Shown: positions 16,162 to 24,397 of the stretch, piece after piece
Layout of the letters: every line of letters begins with the position of its first letter
Numbering within the stretch: position 1 is the first letter of the stretch
NCBI RefSeq assembly: GCF_000241265.1
Contig: NZ_BAEE01000063.1
Span: 62,001-126,000, forward strand
Source of the DNA: Gordonia araii NBRC 100433
Lineage (GTDB): Bacteria > Actinomycetota > Actinomycetes > Mycobacteriales > Mycobacteriaceae
Reading direction: 5' to 3'
Length of the DNA: 64,000 nucleotides
Made by a program: the position numbers and the translations under genes
Notes under the pieces: generated by a model
Databases searched by the model: none
Told to the model about the DNA's origin: nothing
What the model saw: only the letters and a program-made list of their open reading frames with translations

Positions 16162-17306
16162 CGCTTCCGCTCGCGGACTGGTGGCGCCAGCTGTCGGATC
16201 CGGCCCGGTACCGGCTCTACACCCGGGCGACCCTGCAGGCGGTGATCGTGGTCGTCATCGCCTCGCTGGCTTTTCGCGGCACCGACGGCTGGCAACTGCT
16301 GGTGATCGGGACCGCGGGAGCGGTCGGCGTGACGGTCATCGGCTGGCGACCCGAGTTCGCGGCGGACCCCCGCTCGGCCCGAACCAGGCCGTGGATGATC
16401 CCGGCCGCCTGTCTCGTGTTGGGCGCGCTGTGGCTGGGGTGTATCGCCGCGTCGTTCGCCCTGCCCGACGACCACACCGGTTCGCGCGTCGGAGTCGCCG
16501 CGGCTTTCACCGTGTTCGTGGCGGCCATGGCGGTGCTTCCCTTCGTCGTCAGGCCCTGGTCGGCGCTGTTGGTGCTGAGCGCCGCCACCGGGCTGATCCT
16601 GCGCTCCCCGGTCACCTGGGGACTGGCCGCGACCGCAGCGATATTCGCCACCGGGGCGGCACTTCTCGGTACCGCGCTGCTGACGTTGTGGAGCCTCCGG
16701 ATCGTCGACGAATTGGAGCGGGCGAAGACCGCCGAAGCCGAACTCAAGGTCGCCGAGGAGCGCCTGCGTTTCGGGCGCGATCTGCACGATGTCGTGGGCC
16801 GCGGCTTCTCGGCGATCGCGGTGAAGAGCGAGCTGGCCACCACGCTGGCCCGCGCGGGAGCCGTCGATCGGGCGGCCGATGAGATGGACGAGGTGAAGTC
16901 GCTCGCCGTGGAGTCGATGGAACAGATGCGCGCCCTCGTCCGCGGCTACCGCGACGTCGACTTGGAGGCTGAGGTCAAGGGCGCTCGATCACTGCTGTCG
17001 GCCGCGGGTTGCGAACTGCACGTCGAAGGCACCACCGCGGCGATCCCTTCCGAGTTCCACCCGGTCGCGGCGTGGGTCGTGCGGGAGGGAACGACCAACA
17101 TCGTGAAGCACTCCCGCGCACGGTCGGCGACACTCGCGCTGGCGGCGTCGGGGATGTCGCTGCGCAACGACGGGGTCGTCAGCGGGCCGGGAACGCCCTC
17201 CGGACTCCGCGGCCTGGACGAACGGCTGAGCGAGGTCGGTGCCCGCATGTCGACCACATCCGACGACGGCAGCTATGAGCTGCGCATACGGTGGGGACCA
17301 TCATGA
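16158..17306 (+). CDS. NarL/DesK-type sensor histidine kinase
   Basis: This encodes 382 residues. Five or six membrane spans occupy residues 25-180, with no large extracellular domain, as in intramembrane-sensing DesK-like kinases. A short coiled coil (IVDELERAKTAEAELKVAEE) leads into the HisKA_3 site, His210 in RFGRDLHDVVGRGFSAI. The ATPase domain shows the N-box (VVREGTTNIVKHS) and a GLRGLDERL G-box. It presumably senses membrane stress or the transporter's substrate and phosphorylates the regulator encoded next, whose ATG overlaps its stop. Confidence 0.88.
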   Translation: MTLPLADWWRQLSDPARYRLYTRATLQAVIVVVIASLAFRGTDGWQLLVIGTAGAVGVTVIGWRPEFAADPRSARTRPWMIPAACLVLGALWLGCIAASFALPDDHTGSRVGVAAAFTVFVAAMAVLPFVVRPWSALLVLSAATGLILRSPVTWGLAATAAIFATGAALLGTALLTLWSLRIVDELERAKTAEAELKVAEERLRFGRDLHDVVGRGFSAIAVKSELATTLARAGAVDRAADEMDEVKSLAVESMEQMRALVRGYRDVDLEAEVKGARSLLSAAGCELHVEGTTAAIPSEFHPVAAWVVREGTTNIVKHSRARSATLALAASGMSLRNDGVVSGPGTPSGLRGLDERLSEVGARMSTTSDDGSYELRIRWGPS

Positions 17307-17923
17307 TTCCCATTCTCCTGGCCGACGACGAGAACCTCATCCGCTCCGCGATGGCATCGATGCTCGACCTCCAGGACGACCTGACCGTCGTCGCCGACGT
17401 CGGGACCGGCGATGAACTCCTCGACGCCTGGCGCGCCAGGGTCGACGCCGGAGCGGAACCCGCCGTCGCCATCGTCGACCTGCAGATGCCGGGGCGCGAC
17501 GGCATCGAGACGGCGGTCGAACTCCTGAGTCTCACCCCTGATGCGGGAATCGTGATGGTCACCAGCCACGGGCGCCCCGGCTACCTCAAACGGGCACTGG
17601 AGGCCGGCATCCGCGGATTCTTGCCCAAGACCACCTCGGCGACGACACTGGCCGACGTCATCCGCACCGTGCACGGCGGCGGTCGCTACGTCGATCCCGA
17701 ACTGGCCGCCGAAGCCATCAGCACCGGCGATTCACCTCTAACGCCCCGCGAGTCCGATGTCCTCGAACTGGCCCTCGAGGGATTCTCCGTCGAGGAGATC
17801 GCTACCCGCGCCCACCTCTCGGCCGGCACGACCCGCAACTATCTCTCCTCGGCGATGACGAAGCTGGCGGTCTCGAACCGCTACGAGGCGGCCGTCCGGG
17901 CTCGTGAACGCGGCTGGCTCTGA
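17303..17923 (+). CDS. NarL/FixJ-family response regulator
   Basis: This encodes 206 residues. The receiver domain has the acidic pocket ADDEN (Asp8-Asp9) and the phospho-acceptor Asp59 in AIVDLQMPG. The C-terminal LuxR-type HTH is LTPRESDVLELALEGFSVEE, then IATRAHLSAGTTRNYLSSAM. The ATG at 17303 is chosen because it overlaps the kinase stop (ATGA); four codons upstream a GTG is also in frame. It is the last gene of the exporter operon and probably activates its own operon through the palindrome at 14274. Confidence 0.9.
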   Translation: MIPILLADDENLIRSAMASMLDLQDDLTVVADVGTGDELLDAWRARVDAGAEPAVAIVDLQMPGRDGIETAVELLSLTPDAGIVMVTSHGRPGYLKRALEAGIRGFLPKTTSATTLADVIRTVHGGGRYVDPELAAEAISTGDSPLTPRESDVLELALEGFSVEEIATRAHLSAGTTRNYLSSAMTKLAVSNRYEAAVRARERGWL

Positions 17924-18037
17924 GCTGGCGTCGGCCGGTCGGCTCGGCTGAGAACGTCGTCACAGTTTCACATCTGTCCCGCTGGTTCACACCTGCCCCG
18001 CAGGTTGTTGCCAGGATTCGCCGCTACACTCGCGCAC

Positions 18038-18625
18038 ATGCGCCTGCGACTCCTGCTTTCCGCTGCCCTGGTTACCGCTGCCGCCCTGATCACCGGTTCG
18101 GTGAGCGCCGCACAGGCCGCCCCGGCACCGCACAAAGCCGCGGCGGGCAGCATGGACTTCGGCAGTTCCGGTACGGACATGTTCGGTCCGGAGGGCATGT
18201 TCCTGTGGCAGAACCCCGGTGGCCGCTACATCGTGGTGCTCGGCGCGAAGATGGGCACTTTCGGTCAGACTCCGGCCATCCTGGAGCAGCGGCTGAGCAA
18301 GGCCGCACGGCTCGGCCGGACTCACCCGTTCAACCGGATCGTCGTCTCCGGCGGGGACACCTGGTGGCTGCCCGTGTCCGAAGCGCAGTTCATGAACATC
18401 GGACTGATCAAGCGCGGGATCCCCGTGTGGCAGATGGTCAACGAAGGACAGTCCAAGAGCACGGTCCAGAACGCGACCAACACCGTGCGGATGCTCAAGG
18501 CGATGGGCGCCGACGGCGCGGTCATCGTCACGAACGGCTTCCACATGAAGCGAGCGATGAAGAACTTCCGCGACGCGGCACGAAAGCAGCACGCGCGCAT
18601 CAAGTTCGTCCCCTCCTACGCCTGA
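18038..18625 (+). CDS. Exported YdcF/SanA-like (DUF218) protein
   Basis: This encodes 195 residues. A signal peptide is evident (MRLRLLLSAALVTAAALITG, cleavage near AQAAPA at residues 27-31). The mature part has the DUF218 pattern: GRYIVVLGAKM, then ILEQRLSKAARL, FNRIVVSGGDTWW, SEAQFMNIGLIKRGIP, the E-x-x-SKSTVQNA helix and AVIVTNGFHMKRAM, which together form the polar site of YdcF/SanA proteins. The biochemical role of the family is unsettled, and roles in envelope integrity are reported for SanA. The ATG at 18038 is preferred to an upstream TTG-type start because it begins the signal peptide. Confidence 0.75.
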   Translation: MRLRLLLSAALVTAAALITGSVSAAQAAPAPHKAAAGSMDFGSSGTDMFGPEGMFLWQNPGGRYIVVLGAKMGTFGQTPAILEQRLSKAARLGRTHPFNRIVVSGGDTWWLPVSEAQFMNIGLIKRGIPVWQMVNEGQSKSTVQNATNTVRMLKAMGADGAVIVTNGFHMKRAMKNFRDAARKQHARIKFVPSYA

Positions 18626-18678
18626 GGCACTCGCTCGAATCGAAGGTCGGTGGACGCCCGCCGACCTAGGATCGGGCC

Positions 18679-19454
18679 ATGACTCCCCGACGGCTCCGGC
18701 ACGTGATCGCAACCATCTGCCTGGCGGCCGTCGCCACAGCCTGCACCACGACCAACTCCGGCCCGGTCGCGCCGTCGGAGTCAAGCCGGCAGGCAACGCC
18801 GCCCGAAGCTCATTCACCTGCACCGACGACCGCGGCCACCGCGCCCGTGTCGCCGGTGGCGATGGGTACCGCCGATGTCCCCGGACTCCCGCGCATCGGC
18901 CAGTGGATGATCGCGCCGGACGGCGAGATCGCAGCCTGGCTCGGGATGTCGTTGGCCGGCAAGCCCTTCCGCGAGCCGATCAATGTGATCTTCGTCGATG
19001 CCGGGGCCCGCGATGCGGCGGAGGCCAAAGCACGGCTCGTCGAGGCGATGACCAGCGCCGGCTACCCACCGCGGACGGGGCATTCATCCGGCTACCGGGG
19101 TGTCATCGGCGGCCAGGTGCACGGCCAGCTGCCCGAGCAGAAGGACCACGCCTTCTCCACGCACCCGTTCGAGGAGAACAACAATCACGGACGTATCTTC
19201 GGGCCGCATCGCACGGATGGCGGATGGGTCTTCATCGGGGCCTTGAGCCGGGAGAATGTCGACTACGGGCACATCCCGCCGCAGCACGTCTATTCGTCGT
19301 TCAACCGCGCACGCGACGAGCTGGCGGCCGCCCTCGAAGCCAGGAGCGTCTACCAGCGCACCCAGACCGTTCCGCTCGGAACGCCAGCGGTCCGGACGCG
19401 ACCTATACAACGGCCGACCACGACGGCAACGCCGTCGTCGTGCGGGCTCGGTGA
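18679..19454 (+). CDS. Probable lipoprotein, apparently frameshifted near 19375
   Basis: The first 235 or so codons from the ATG at 18679 encode an exported lipoprotein-like protein: a signal segment with AAVATAC (Cys22), a Ser/Thr/Pro/Ala-rich linker to about residue 60, then a globular domain (PINVIFVDAGARDAAEAKAR, and GYRGVIGGQVHGQL). After about 19375 this frame becomes codon-atypical and runs on to 19554, overlapping the convergent gene by 79 bases. The -1 frame from the same point has typical GC-rich third positions and stops at 19454, before the next gene. The span 18679-19454 is one base short of a multiple of three, as expected of one lost base. The function is unknown. Confidence 0.6.
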
Positions 19455-19475
19455 ACACCGGCAACCGCCAACCGG

Positions 19476-20258
19476 TCAGTCGCCGGGCAGATCCCGGAAC
19501 GTGAGCCGGGCGACGCCGATGCCGAAGAACACGGCCGCGACGGCGGCGAAGTAGACCATGGACCCGTTCGGCCCGCCGAAGATGCTGTCGAACGTCGGCG
19601 ACTGACCGGCACCCATCTCGCCGTTCTTGAACAGCGCGATGCGCTGGAGGAAGATGCCGAAGTCGCCCGGGATGAATCCGACGAACGTCTCGACGCCCCA
19701 CTTCCACAGCAGGAGGACCATGATCGCCACCCCGGGCCGCGGAATGAGCATCGAGACGCCCAGCGCCAGCATGACGACCAGAAAGGCCAGCGTTGGCGTC
19801 CCGATCAGGAGTCGTACGCCGGCCGGATCCAGCGGATCTACCCGATCCCATATCTCCGGGAACACCTTGGGCAGCACGGCAAGATTGATCAGGGTCGCCA
19901 CGAAAGTCGTTGCCGCGGCGACGATTCCGTAGACGACGAGTTTCGCGACCGGCATCAGCCACCGTGCCGGCACGATGCCGTACACGATGTCTGCGGTCTT
20001 GTCCTTGAACTCACCGCAGTAGGAAGTCACCGCTCCCGCCATCAAGATGAAGGTGGAGAAGACGATGACCCAGTATGCGGCGTTGTCGGTGTCCATCCCG
20101 CCGCTGCCGTCGATCTTGTTCATCTGTGCCGCGGCGGCGAGCGACGCGTTGATTCCCACGGGGATGATCAGCGCGAGCGGAATGAGGGCGTACCAGAGCG
20201 GGCTGCGCCAGGACAGCTTCGCCATCTCCGATCGCACCGACCGGACGAACGCGGTCAA
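19476..20258 (-). CDS. ABC transporter permease
   Basis: This encodes 260 residues if it begins at the TTG at 20258, which overlaps the ATPase stop as TTGA and sits four bases after gggggagg. GTG or ATG codons about 8-15 codons in are alternatives. Six hydrophobic spans are visible, including WYALIPLALIIPVGINASLA, YWVIVFSTFILMAGAVTSY, LVVYGIVAAATTFVATLINL, LAFLVVMLALGVSMLI and the final MVYFAAVAAVFFGIGVA. The architecture is that of ABC-2 type permeases. It is the last cistron of the iron-box operon. Export or cell-surface handling of an iron-linked compound is inferred only from its context. Confidence 0.8.
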   Translation of the reverse strand: MTAFVRSVRSEMAKLSWRSPLWYALIPLALIIPVGINASLAAAAQMNKIDGSGGMDTDNAAYWVIVFSTFILMAGAVTSYCGEFKDKTADIVYGIVPARWLMPVAKLVVYGIVAAATTFVATLINLAVLPKVFPEIWDRVDPLDPAGVRLLIGTPTLAFLVVMLALGVSMLIPRPGVAIMVLLLWKWGVETFVGFIPGDFGIFLQRIALFKNGEMGAGQSPTFDSIFGGPNGSMVYFAAVAAVFFGIGVARLTFRDLPGD

Positions 20259-20989
20259 CGTGCCTCCCCCGCCGAGTACTCGACGCTGCCGCGGGTGAGT
20301 TCCAAGTAGATCGACTCCAACCTGCGCGGTCCGGCCGCTCGGGCGAGGACGTCGTCGGCCCTCGCGTTGCACAACACCCGTCCCCGACCCATGATCACGA
20401 TCCACGATGCGGTGATCTCCACTTCGCCGAGACTGTGCGACGCGACGAGCAGCGTCTTCCCCTCGGCGGTGAGGCGGCCGAAGAGATCGCGCAGCCACAG
20501 GACGCCCTCGACGTCGAGGCCGTTGGCCGGTTCGTCGAGCACCAGCACGGCGGGGTCGCCGAGCAGTGCCGACGCTATTCCGAGGCGCTGGAGCATGCCG
20601 AGGGAGAACCCTCCCACGAGTCGCTTGGCCGCGGGTTCGAGTCCGACCTCGGCGAGTACTCGCTCGGCCTCGCCGTCACCGATCCCCGCGAGTCGCGCCT
20701 GCCATCGCAGATGCTGAATCGCCGTGTGATTGGGGTTTCGCGAGTGAGCGCTCAGCGAGAAGCCGATCTCGTGCTTCACGTCGCGGATCCGGCGCAGCGA
20801 CCGGCCGTTGATGGCGATCGTTCCGGAGTCCGGCGACGTCAATCCGGCGATCATCCTCATCACCGTCGACTTGCCCGCGCCGTTGGGTCCGAGCAGGTAG
20901 GTCACGCCACCCGGGACGGCGGTCAACGACACATCGTCGACGGCCTTCTTCTCCCCGTAAGCCTTGGTGACGCCAGATATCTCGATCAA
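20255..20989 (-). CDS. ABC transporter ATP-binding protein
   Basis: This encodes 244 residues from the TTG at 20989, which overlaps the upstream stop (TTGA) and starts the canonical first strand LIEISGVTKAYGEKKAV. Walker A is LLGPNGAGKST. The signature is a variant, GGFSLGMLQRLGIASALLG, as in bacitracin/lantibiotic-type exporters. Walker B is VLVLDEPANGLD, and the H-loop is VASHSLGEVE. It pairs with the permease encoded downstream. Confidence 0.85.
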   Translation of the reverse strand: MIEISGVTKAYGEKKAVDDVSLTAVPGGVTYLLGPNGAGKSTVMRMIAGLTSPDSGTIAINGRSLRRIRDVKHEIGFSLSAHSRNPNHTAIQHLRWQARLAGIGDGEAERVLAEVGLEPAAKRLVGGFSLGMLQRLGIASALLGDPAVLVLDEPANGLDVEGVLWLRDLFGRLTAEGKTLLVASHSLGEVEITASWIVIMGRGRVLCNARADDVLARAAGPRRLESIYLELTRGSVEYSAGEAR

Positions 20990-21459
20990 ACGAACTTCGC
21001 CGGCATGCCGTTGGTCTGCGCGTTGCGCTTCCAGTCGTACTTCCACAGCCCACCTTCGCGGACGTAGGAGTAGGTGAAGCCCTGCGCCGGGAAGCCCGCC
21101 ATGGTGCCGTGGAATCGGGCCGTCATCGTGTTGCCGCTGACGTTCACCGACACCACGTCGCCCTTCATGGAGAAGAAGTCGTACTGGCGCGACAGTCCGA
21201 GCATCCGCTGCAGCTCGCCGCGGTTGGCCGCGCCGTTGACCGACACCTCCAGCTTCGGCCCGATCGGCAGGCTCGGGTTCATGAACGCCGCATAGGACCG
21301 TTTCACCTCGGCCTTGCTCGGCGTAGCCGACCGCATGTAGAGGTCAGAGGTCTTCGCGCCGCGGATGGTGACGTCGCCGTGCGCGGCCGGGGCCGCCAGA
21401 CCGACCGCCAACAGGGCCGCGAAAACTACGCCGACGATACCGGTGATGAGCTTGGACAA
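20986..21459 (-). CDS. MTB12-like secreted antigen family protein (paralogue 2)
   Basis: This encodes 157 residues from a TTG at 21459 preceded by gaggag at seven bases. A signal peptide (MSKLITGIVGVVFAALLAVG ... APAAHG) is followed by an MTB12 C-terminal-like domain: TPSKAEVKRSYAAFMNPSLP, then IGPKLEVSVNG, YDFFSMKGDVVSV, and the conserved end YSYVREGGLWKYDWKRN. It shares the family pattern with the next upstream gene and the truncated copy at 22109. The family is exported in mycobacteria (low-molecular-weight antigen MTB12) without a settled biochemical role. It is translated from the iron-box transcript and overlaps the ABC ATPase start. Confidence 0.8.
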   Translation of the reverse strand: MSKLITGIVGVVFAALLAVGLAAPAAHGDVTIRGAKTSDLYMRSATPSKAEVKRSYAAFMNPSLPIGPKLEVSVNGAANRGELQRMLGLSRQYDFFSMKGDVVSVNVSGNTMTARFHGTMAGFPAQGFTYSYVREGGLWKYDWKRNAQTNGMPAKFV

Positions 21460-21505
21460 GGGGCCACTCCTCAGTTGTTGATGGCTCGCGATCGGCTTGC
21501 ATCGT

Positions 21506-21994
21506 TCAGTAGCCGAAGTTCGGGTTGCCGCTGCACTTCATTTCCGAGCAGATGGCTTTCCAGTCGTACTTCCACAAACCGCCCTCGCGGATCCAGTGGT
21601 AGCGCACCGACGTCGCGGGGAAGCCCGCCATCACGCCGGAGCCGGTCGCCGACATGCGGCTGCCGGACACGCTGGGGGCGCCGAAACGGCCCTGCACGGA
21701 GAAGAAGTCGTAGGTGCGCGACATCGACATGACGTTGCCCAGTGCCTTGCGCACGGCCGGGGTATTGCCGCGGTAGGTCACCGCGAGCTTCGGTCCCAGC
21801 GGAACGTTCGGGTTCCAGAACGCGGCGAACTGGCGCTCCAGCTGGCCAGAACTGGGACGCTCGGCGCGGACCGACAGGTCGGCGGCCTTGCCGTTGCGGA
21901 CCGACACGTCGGCCTGGGCGGCTGGGGTTGCGAGCCCCGTGGCGACGACGACGGCGAACAGGGCGCCGAACGCGGCGCGGGCAAACTTCGACAT
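21506..21994 (-). CDS. MTB12-like secreted antigen family protein (paralogue 1, first gene of the iron-box operon)
   Basis: This encodes 162 residues, with an ATG and ribosome site gaggagatc. The signal peptide is MSKFARAAFGALFAVVVATG ... AAQA. The mature domain shares its plan with the following gene: RPSSGQLERQFAAFWNPNVP, LGPKLAVTYRG, TYDFFSVQG, and IREGGLWKYDWK. The tail ICSEMKCSGNPNFGY adds two cysteines that the second paralogue lacks but the truncated third copy has. An IdeR/DtxR-type box lies 66-84 bases upstream over the promoter -35 element, so it should be made under iron limitation. Confidence 0.82.
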   Translation of the reverse strand: MSKFARAAFGALFAVVVATGLATPAAQADVSVRNGKAADLSVRAERPSSGQLERQFAAFWNPNVPLGPKLAVTYRGNTPAVRKALGNVMSMSRTYDFFSVQGRFGAPSVSGSRMSATGSGVMAGFPATSVRYHWIREGGLWKYDWKAICSEMKCSGNPNFGY

Positions 21995-22042
21995 GACGAT
22001 CTCCTCGTGGGGTTGCGTTCTGCGAATGTCTGTTTTGAGTGA

Positions 22043-22072
22043 ATCCTATTGACCGCCAGTTTGGTTAGTCAA
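22043..22072 (-). promoter_or_regulatory. Promoter of the MTB12/ABC operon
   Basis: On the minus strand TTGACT (22067-22072) is a good -35 and TAGGAT (22043-22048) a good -10, with an 18-base spacer. The ATG of the first gene lies about 49 bases past the -10. The -35 lies wholly inside the iron box, the classical geometry for repression. Confidence 0.65.
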
Positions 22073-22078
22073 ACCTAA
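22060..22078 (-). promoter_or_regulatory. IdeR/DtxR-type iron box
   Basis: TTAGGTTTGACTAACCAAA (minus strand) matches the IdeR consensus TTAGGTTAGGCTAACCTAA at 16 of 19 positions. It overlaps the promoter -35 of the operon that begins at 21994. Iron-loaded IdeR would be expected to block this promoter, so the operon is predicted to be induced on iron starvation. Confidence 0.8.
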
Positions 22079-22108
22079 GCGGCCTTACACACTCCTGCGC
22101 TCGCGACG

Positions 22109-22420
22109 TCAGTACCCGAAGAACAGGTTGCCGCGGCACTTGAGTTCCTGGCAGGTGCGCTTCCAGTCGAACTTCCACCGACCGTCCTCACGCAGGTAGT
22201 GGTAGTCGAACGTCGACACCGGCACGCCCACCATCACGCCGGTCATCGGCGCCCGCGCCCGGGCATCCTTGACCCGCACCGGTCCGGCCGACCTCCCCGA
22301 CAGGGTGAGGTAGTCGAATCCCGGGCGCGGGCCGAAGAGTTTGGCCAGTGCGGGCCGCGCCGTTTCCCCGTTGTAGGACGCCGGCGATGCTATTGAGCCC
22401 CGTCGCCGTCCGTCAAACAC
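22109..22420 (-). pseudogene. Truncated third MTB12-like paralogue lacking its signal peptide and N-terminal half
   Basis: From codon 17 or so, the frame aligns with the C-terminal half of the two neighbouring MTB12-like proteins: NGETARPALAKLFG, FDYLTLSGRSAG, then FDYHYLREDGRWKFDWK and the tail CQELKCRGNLFFGY. The preceding 70 residues of the family, including the signal peptide, are missing. Upstream in frame there is only a stop codon next to the end of fadD at 22454, so there is no room for the rest. A GTG at 22420 gives an open frame, but the product could not be exported. Deletion at the junction with fadD is the simplest explanation. Confidence 0.7.
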
Positions 22421-22453
22421 GAATTCACCATCGTCAATACCGGTGTCACAGCG

Positions 22454-24283
22454 TTAGCGCAGGTCGACGACCCCTTCACCGGCCGGATCCGAGTACAACG
22501 CGACGATCTCGTCGGCGTACTTGGTGTTGATCGGCGAACGGCGCAGCTTCATCGTCGGCGTCAGCTCCTCGCCGCCCGGCTCCCATGGGGACGACACGAT
22601 GACGAACCGCTTGACCTGCTCGACGCGCGACAGCTTCGCATTGCCCTCGGTGACCGCCTTGCGCACCTCGGCCACCACCTCCGGGTGCGACGAGATGGCC
22701 GCCAGGTCGTTCTCGTCGATCCCGTGCTGGTGCGCCTTGACGACGGCCACATCGGGATCGAGGACGATGAGAGCGGTGACGTAGGGTTTGCCGTCGCCCA
22801 GCGCGACGATCTGTCCGATCAGCGACGATGTCGCCTTGATCGAATTCTCGATGTTGGTCGGCGCCAGGTTCTTGCCGGACTCGTTGATGAGCAGTTCTTT
22901 CTTGCGGTCGACGATGGTGACGTTGCCGTCGGCGCCGATCTGAGCGACGTCACCGGTGGCGAGCCAACCGTCGGCATCGATCGTTTCCGCCGTCTTGTCC
23001 GGCTGGTTGCGATAGCCGGCCATGATCACCGGGCCGCGGACGAACAGTTCGCCGTCCTCGCCGAGCTTCACCTCGACGCCACCGATCGGGCGCCCGACGG
23101 TGCCGATCGCCAGGTTGTCCTCGGATGTCATGGTCGACACGCCGGTCGTCTCCGACATGCCCCACACCTCCAGCACCGGAATCCCCATGCCCAGGTAGAA
23201 GCGCAGGACCTCCGGTGGAATGGACGCCGCGCCGGATGCGGCGACGCGGATCGTGTCCATGCCGATCGCGCCGCGCACCTTGGAGAGAACCAGCTTGTCG
23301 GCCAGACCGTGCTGGATACCGAGCAGTCCCGACGGCGACTTCCCCTGCAGGCGGAGGTCGGCGACCTCGGCACCGACGCTGAACGCCCACCCGGCGAGCT
23401 TGCTCTTGATGCCGCTCGACTCTTCCGCCAGCTTCGCCTCGATCCCGGCTTTCATCTTCTGCCATACGCGTGGCACGCCGAAGAAGAAGGTCGGCCGCGC
23501 GTCAGGCAGCGCGGCGGCGATGGCGCGCGGGTCGGGCTCGCTGGTGATCTGGGGCCCGCGGATCATGTTCGTCGCGTGAGTCGAGACGCGGTCGGCGATG
23601 TGCGCCGCCGGCAGGTAGGACAGCAGGCGGTCCTCGAAGTCCACATCGATGATCTCCCGCAGCGACGCCAGCTCCGCGATGATGTTGCGATGGGTGATCT
23701 CCACGCCCTTGGGCGGCCCGGTCGTACCCGAGGTGTAGATCAGCGTCGCGAGGTCGCCAGGCTGCACGGCCCGCCAGCGCGCGTCGAAGACGAACCCGTC
23801 GGGGGCCGGCGTGGCCTCCACATCGGCCAGCGGCGTCGTGCCTTCGCCGCCGTCGACGCTGATGATCGTCTCGACGCCGGTCTTGGCCGCGTTGAGGATC
23901 GGCAGGAAAGCCGACTCGGTGACGACGATCTTGTTGCCCGCGTTGCCGAACAGATACTCGACCTGCTCGGGCGCGCTGGTGTTGTAGATGGAGAACGGGA
24001 CGCCGCCCAGGTGCAGCACCGCGGTGTCGACCAGATGAAATTCCGGACGGTTGGTGAGCATGATGCCCACGGTGTCGCCGTGGCCGACGCCCAGTGCGGC
24101 GAGCCCTGAAGCGATTGCCCGCACCCGTTCCCCGTACTGCTTCCACGTGATCTGCACCCCACCTCCGACGGTGCGCAAGGCGACGGCCTCCGGCCGCAGC
24201 CGGATCGTCTCCTGGAAGCCTTCGGGCAGGGTCGCGACCGGTTTTCCGGAGGCGTGCGGGAACGTGATCAGATCGTCGGCCAT
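22454..24283 (-). CDS. Long-chain fatty-acid--CoA/AMP ligase (FadD15-like)
   Basis: This encodes 609 residues from the ATG at 24283 (aagggg eight bases upstream). Adenylate-forming motifs are plain: A3 LIYTSGTTGPPKGVEITHRN, A5 GMSETTG, A7 WLATGDVAQIG, A8 VDRKKELLINESGKNLAP, and the C-terminal lysine region LTPTMKLRR. The length and the bacterial/plant long-chain form (NIENSIKATSSLIGQIVALG) place it with FadD15/AAE-type acyl-CoA synthetases. It activates long-chain fatty acids with ATP and CoA at the membrane face. It stands next to the truncated MTB12 copy at its 3' end. Confidence 0.88.
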   Translation of the reverse strand: MADDLITFPHASGKPVATLPEGFQETIRLRPEAVALRTVGGGVQITWKQYGERVRAIASGLAALGVGHGDTVGIMLTNRPEFHLVDTAVLHLGGVPFSIYNTSAPEQVEYLFGNAGNKIVVTESAFLPILNAAKTGVETIISVDGGEGTTPLADVEATPAPDGFVFDARWRAVQPGDLATLIYTSGTTGPPKGVEITHRNIIAELASLREIIDVDFEDRLLSYLPAAHIADRVSTHATNMIRGPQITSEPDPRAIAAALPDARPTFFFGVPRVWQKMKAGIEAKLAEESSGIKSKLAGWAFSVGAEVADLRLQGKSPSGLLGIQHGLADKLVLSKVRGAIGMDTIRVAASGAASIPPEVLRFYLGMGIPVLEVWGMSETTGVSTMTSEDNLAIGTVGRPIGGVEVKLGEDGELFVRGPVIMAGYRNQPDKTAETIDADGWLATGDVAQIGADGNVTIVDRKKELLINESGKNLAPTNIENSIKATSSLIGQIVALGDGKPYVTALIVLDPDVAVVKAHQHGIDENDLAAISSHPEVVAEVRKAVTEGNAKLSRVEQVKRFVIVSSPWEPGGEELTPTMKLRRSPINTKYADEIVALYSDPAGEGVVDLR

Positions 24284-24397
24284 GGCCAATACCCCTTGCG
24301 TGAATCGGTGAGTTGACCGCAACCGTAGTCGGGTCGAGGGGTCGGCGGGTGGGGTTCGCCCGACAAAAAGTAAAGGCTTCGTAACGTGCGCCGGCAG

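Noticed and set aside
22685..24109. Plus-strand open frame of 474 codons opposite fadD
   Set aside because: It is antisense to the AMP-ligase motifs and consists of Arg/Asp/Gly-rich shadow sequence.
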